From Terfezia claveryi (taxonomy: Eukaryota > Ascomycota > Pezizomycetes > Pezizales > Pezizaceae), in the NCBI GenBank assembly GCA_015179025.1, contig WHUX01000456.1:1-25261 (forward strand): a stretch of DNA of 25,261 bases, read 5' to 3'. A program made the translations under genes and the position numbers. The notes under the pieces were generated by a model. It was given only the letters and a program-made list of their open reading frames with translations. It was not told the DNA's origin and made no database searches. Every line of letters starts with the position of its first letter. The stretch's first letter is position 1. Shown here piece after piece: positions 21,947 to 25,261 of this stretch.

Positions 21947-22417
21947 ATGAGTGTAACTACACTTTTCCAAGCATTTATTGCAAAGCTAACGTGTCGTGCA
22001 GTTCGTTCCAGTTAATCCTCGTCCGATGCTCCAGTCGCTGTACGTATCATGCTTTACGACATGACTCAACCGATTTTGGAGTTTACTTCAGTGGTGTGCT
22101 GACATTTGGAATATAGGGTGAACGAAGAGGTGCTCGTGCGACTGAAATGGGGAGAGACCGAGTACAAAGGCACTCTCGTCAGCGTAGACTCCTACATGAA
22201 TATTCAACTTAACAATACAGAGGAATTCGTGGACGGCAAGAGTACTGGGAGCTTGGGACAGGTTATGATTAGGTTAGTTACTCGATGGATTCGCTAAGGT
22301 TGGAAACTCTTAGTTCATTACAGGATGCTGATTGGAGTTTTATACGACAGGTGTAACAATGTCTTATGGATTTCAGGGGCGAAAAAGGAGGACAAAGATG
22401 TCAAGATGGAGGGCTAG
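21947..22417 (+). CDS. smf1: small nuclear ribonucleoprotein F (Sm-F), four exons
   Basis: Sm-F is one of the seven Sm proteins that form the ring around the U-rich site of the U1, U2, U4 and U5 snRNAs in the spliceosome. Exons are 21947-21952, 22002-22039, 22117-22272 and 22351-22417; introns of 49, 77 and 78 nt have GT..AG ends and branch-like GCTAAC or GCTGAC/T words. The spliced product is 88 residues, the normal fungal length. It starts [15 protein letters not shown]. The Sm1 motif spans about residues 19-46, with the loop [11 protein letters not shown] that contacts RNA (Tyr41, Asn43). The Sm2 motif is [15 protein letters not shown] (residues 62-76), with Arg67 and Asn69. The tail is charged ([11 protein letters not shown]), as in other ascomycete Sm-F proteins. 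All joins keep frame and no defect is seen. The first exon holds only ATGAGT, two codons, which automatic gene finders often miss. The symbol follows common usage and is not certain for this species. Confidence 0.95.
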
Positions 22418-22676
22418 GTTCTAAAATCAGGGTTGGTGTATCTTTTGAGGGACGCGGGGTCACAGTGAAATTTCTAGAGTAGGCCTCAACAGCAAACAAA
22501 AGCACGGGGTATTATGGCCATGCATTCCTCATACAGGCCTTATATCCTTAGTGGATAACGATGCGATACGGACTAGATAATATACTTTTATAATGATTTG
22601 CTTTTGGTATATTCGATATCAGACATCCCAATAGTCTAATTAGCCGATTGCTCGTGCTTGGCAGTTACTCAAATCG

Positions 22677-23174
22677 ATGGTGCCAACCAGACTAAATCCA
22701 TTGTGGGTAAGGGGTGGATCAATTTAAAGAACGTAAATCCAAACTCTGGGATATAATCTGGTTGCTCGACGACAAAACAGTTGCTCTCGGACTGTAGTAC
22801 ACCAATGTAATCGCACTCGGTCCAAACCTAAAGGAAAACTAGTATGGTTGGCCCTCTCGTAGCCTCGCTCCTAGAGAAATAAAATTAGGACACAGTTATC
22901 TGAATCCAGAATGCAAGCTCCATAGGTTATAAATACTGGGGCGAGAATAACTGTTACCCTGAATGACTGATATAGTATCTGATATTCTCTGAATGAAAAA
23001 GCTATTTGGGCTATAGAGCCCAACATCTCTACGGTACCTCGATGTCAGTGAAACAACCGGACTATTACAGAAATATTGAACAGGCCCAATCAATTCAACG
23101 CATTAACCCTTTCCCCCAGGTCGTCATTGAGCAGCGAACAGGAATATACCACCACCTAGTCTGGTTGCCACCAC
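22677..23174. mobile_element. possible MITE bounded by 18-bp inverted repeats
   Basis: ATGGTGCCAACCAGACTA at 22677-22694 is matched by the complement of 23157-23174 (GTGGTGGCAACCAGACTA) at 16 of 18 positions, enclosing 498 bp without coding capacity. No clear target duplication flanks the pair. A third copy in the right-hand orientation (ATAATCTGGTTGC, 22753-22765) lies inside and could form a hairpin with the left arm. Short size, inverted ends and no coding region fit a non-autonomous DNA element. The missing target duplication keeps this tentative. Confidence 0.45.
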
Positions 23175-23177
23175 CTA
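23149..23177. repeat. 10-bp direct repeat around GTCTGGTTG
   Basis: CCACCACCTA at 23149-23158 and again at 23168-23177 flanks the nine bases GTCTGGTTG exactly. It resembles a target duplication around a transposon footprint, or a chance duplication overlapping the inverted-repeat arm. Confidence 0.7.
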
Positions 23178-24992
23178 CCCGGCTCATATACCTGCTTCAA
23201 CTTTTGATCCTATACCTACTTACCCGCCATGAAAACAAGATTGAATGTAAAGTGCCCTAAGCTCGTTCGACAAAGATACTCACAGTTTCTGGCAATTTCA
23301 AGTTTCGTGCCAATAGGATATGTTCTGAAAGGAGGCGCAGTTGTCTCATGCTACTTTTAAGCATCCTCAACCTCACCTTCAATTATCTTACCCCAATTGT
23401 CCCAAAATCCATAGAAATTTGAAGATTACCACTAGACGTTTGAAAAATTTTCCCATCACTGTCAGTTTGAAAATACTTTCTTTCCGAACCTGAATGTGTT
23501 CATGAGATTGTAATCTGCGAACTCACATAACTACCTCTTTTCTCCTTATCTACCGATACTAGAATTGAAACCCCTCTGGTGTTGGAGGACGCTAGAATAT
23601 AGAGGAAAGACCTAGTCATATGGGATGAAATCACTAGAACCTCGGTTTGGAAACAACCCCATGTGGACTGGCCAGAAAATTTCACCATGCCCTGCGGAAG
23701 GATAGCCCATCACCGATATGTAGCTCAAGAACATCTACTCTATAAAAAAACCTAGTATAGAATAGTTTGTGCCGGTAAGATGCAGGCTTTCATACCAATT
23801 AGGAGTTTGGAAGTGAGTTGCGACCATAATTTGCTATAGAAAACTAGCCGCAGGTGCATTTCTCAGCCCCCTTTGAATCGTAGAAGTATCGCCAGCCCCG
23901 GCAGCCGGTGACACTGAAGTCCTATATGTATGATAATTTAGCCCACATTTGTTGCTCACAACTATTGGGAATTGGAGAGAAAGAACCTAGAAGTATTATG
24001 ATAACTGTTATTGGCTCTACTCTGAACTCAGAATACTGAAGACCATTCCGCTGACTCCAAGGCAGTTCCGAAGGTCAGACTCAAGTTGATTTTAAGGCTG
24101 CATGTGTGTAGCATTCCGGACTTCCTGCTGCAGGTCCAACAGGGCATGAAGTAGAATGGGTATGTTCCCATTAAGTCCTGTATCTTGGACTTCATCCTCC
24201 TCACAGAATTCCATCAGTATCATTCATTTTTCAAGTTTACCCCACCATTTGTGCACCTCTCCCTTTTGGCATCCATTCATCTGCATCAGCACTTACATAT
24301 CACCTATCACCTTTTTGTGTGGATACTTCATTAAGCCAAAAAATCCTCCTCCTGGGCGCGTTACGGGTGCCCTGTCATCCCCAACCACCATTGATATTGT
24401 TAGTGGAGACGTAGGTTTTCCAACATAGACCTTACAGCGATTTCGACACATATTTAGCAGCTCTACTTGAACTTGGCGGATAGGGCAGCGCCTTCACGAG
24501 GATTTAGTCTGGCGGTATAGTATTTGAAATACAGAATCTCACTAGGAAATTCATATTTTCAGAGGCGGTGAAATCAAGCGCACTGGGTCATGAGCGGAAT
24601 ACCTGAAGTAAGTTGTGATAACAAGAACAATGTCAAGAGGAAACCTATTTACCTTCTTGGGTAGTGCACTGCCAAATAGAGCTAGCCACAATTAGGCTTA
24701 TGCATGCATGGATACTTGGCATATGCATGGGCATTCACGCATATTTACTCTCGTGCAAATGGCCTTCCGGCTCAACCCATCAGTTGTCTTACTTTCTCAC
24801 TGTCCAACTTCTCAATTTACTAGATATCGCCAAAAACTCAATTGGCCAGATATCCTATTCTCCAACTATGGAATTCATTATACATCAGTCCTTCTCCAAC
24901 CCTCAACCCTTCAACTAACTCTTCCCTACCATCTTAATTCATCAAGTATATCGCCCTTCTCCGCCCTCTTATTCCAATCCTCCAAGCACCTT

Positions 24993-25043
24993 AATCCCCC
25001 GAACACTCCAATCCCCCGAACACCCCAATCCCCAAATACCCTA
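24993..25043. repeat. 17-bp minisatellite, three copies
   Basis: The unit AATCCCCCGAACACTCC (24993) is followed by AATCCCCCGAACACCCC (25010) and a diverged third copy, AATCCCCAAATACCCTA (25027). It is C-rich on this strand. Confidence 0.9.
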
Positions 25044-25261
25044 ATCGTAGGTAGTAGTCCGTAGGCAAACATGTTGCTAATAACCGAAATAGGGACCACT
25101 CACTTCCCGCACGGCAGCTGAGCAAGCATGGGAGAATGCATGGCATGACCTTGAGCAATGGGGGATTCAGCATCGGATTAAACGCATTCCTTACCATATC
25201 CAAGAGGTCATCAGACTTGAGGGTGGAAATGAATATTTTGAAGGACATCCTCCTGTGAAAA

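Larger units (their letters stand above)
22418..25261. other. intergenic DNA to the right edge
   Basis: No gene is supported. Open stretches at 24156-24428 (90 codons) and 24708-25064 (118 codons, Ser/Pro/Leu-rich, running into a minisatellite) have ATG starts but no known motif or conserved look. The stretch carries the inverted motif pair at 22677-23174 and a 17-bp minisatellite near the end. Confidence 0.4.

Noticed and set aside
24708..25064. 118-codon plus-strand open stretch
   Set aside because: Its end is the 17-bp C-rich minisatellite read as protein, and the rest is low-complexity Ser/Leu/Pro without conservation signs.

Overview
The window looks like nuclear DNA of a filamentous ascomycete fungus. 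Three spliced genes with short introns (49-78 nt, GT..AG) carry proteins typical of ascomycetes. A leotiomycete-like genome is my guess from the wording of the proteins and the low gene density; I could not test it.

The supportable genes are few. (1) On the minus strand at 10277-11495 is a two-exon gene for a 386-residue protein of the fungal family usually labelled 'vegetative cell wall protein gp1'. (2) On the minus strand at 17852-21694 is an RTP1/TANGO6-type HEAT-repeat protein, the RNA polymerase II assembly and nuclear import factor. Its reading frame is broken by several one-base shifts. (3) On the plus strand at 21947-22417 is the small nuclear ribonucleoprotein Sm-F, with four exons, the first only six bases long. 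Genes 2 and 3 are divergent and share a promoter region of about 250 bp. A weaker candidate is a small secreted cysteine-containing protein at 8766-9029.

The rest (about 1-8765, 11496-17851 and 22418-25261) is gene-poor. It holds homopolymer runs, microsatellites, three or more minisatellites, a decayed spliced gene near 5036-5780 with stop codons of the C-to-T type, and a 152-bp poly(A)-tailed insertion at 4201-4352 flanked by a 15-bp target-site duplication. The last is a good candidate for a retroposed small RNA or SINE-like element. A short motif, TAGTCTGGTTG or its complement, recurs through the right half and forms inverted pairs, suggesting ends of an unclassified DNA transposon or MITE family.

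The intact genes do not form a pathway or a cluster. The only functional link is that Sm-F (spliceosome) and RTP1 (Pol II biogenesis) are both housekeeping factors of nuclear gene expression. I found no CRISPR array, tRNA, rRNA, defence system or secondary-metabolite cluster.
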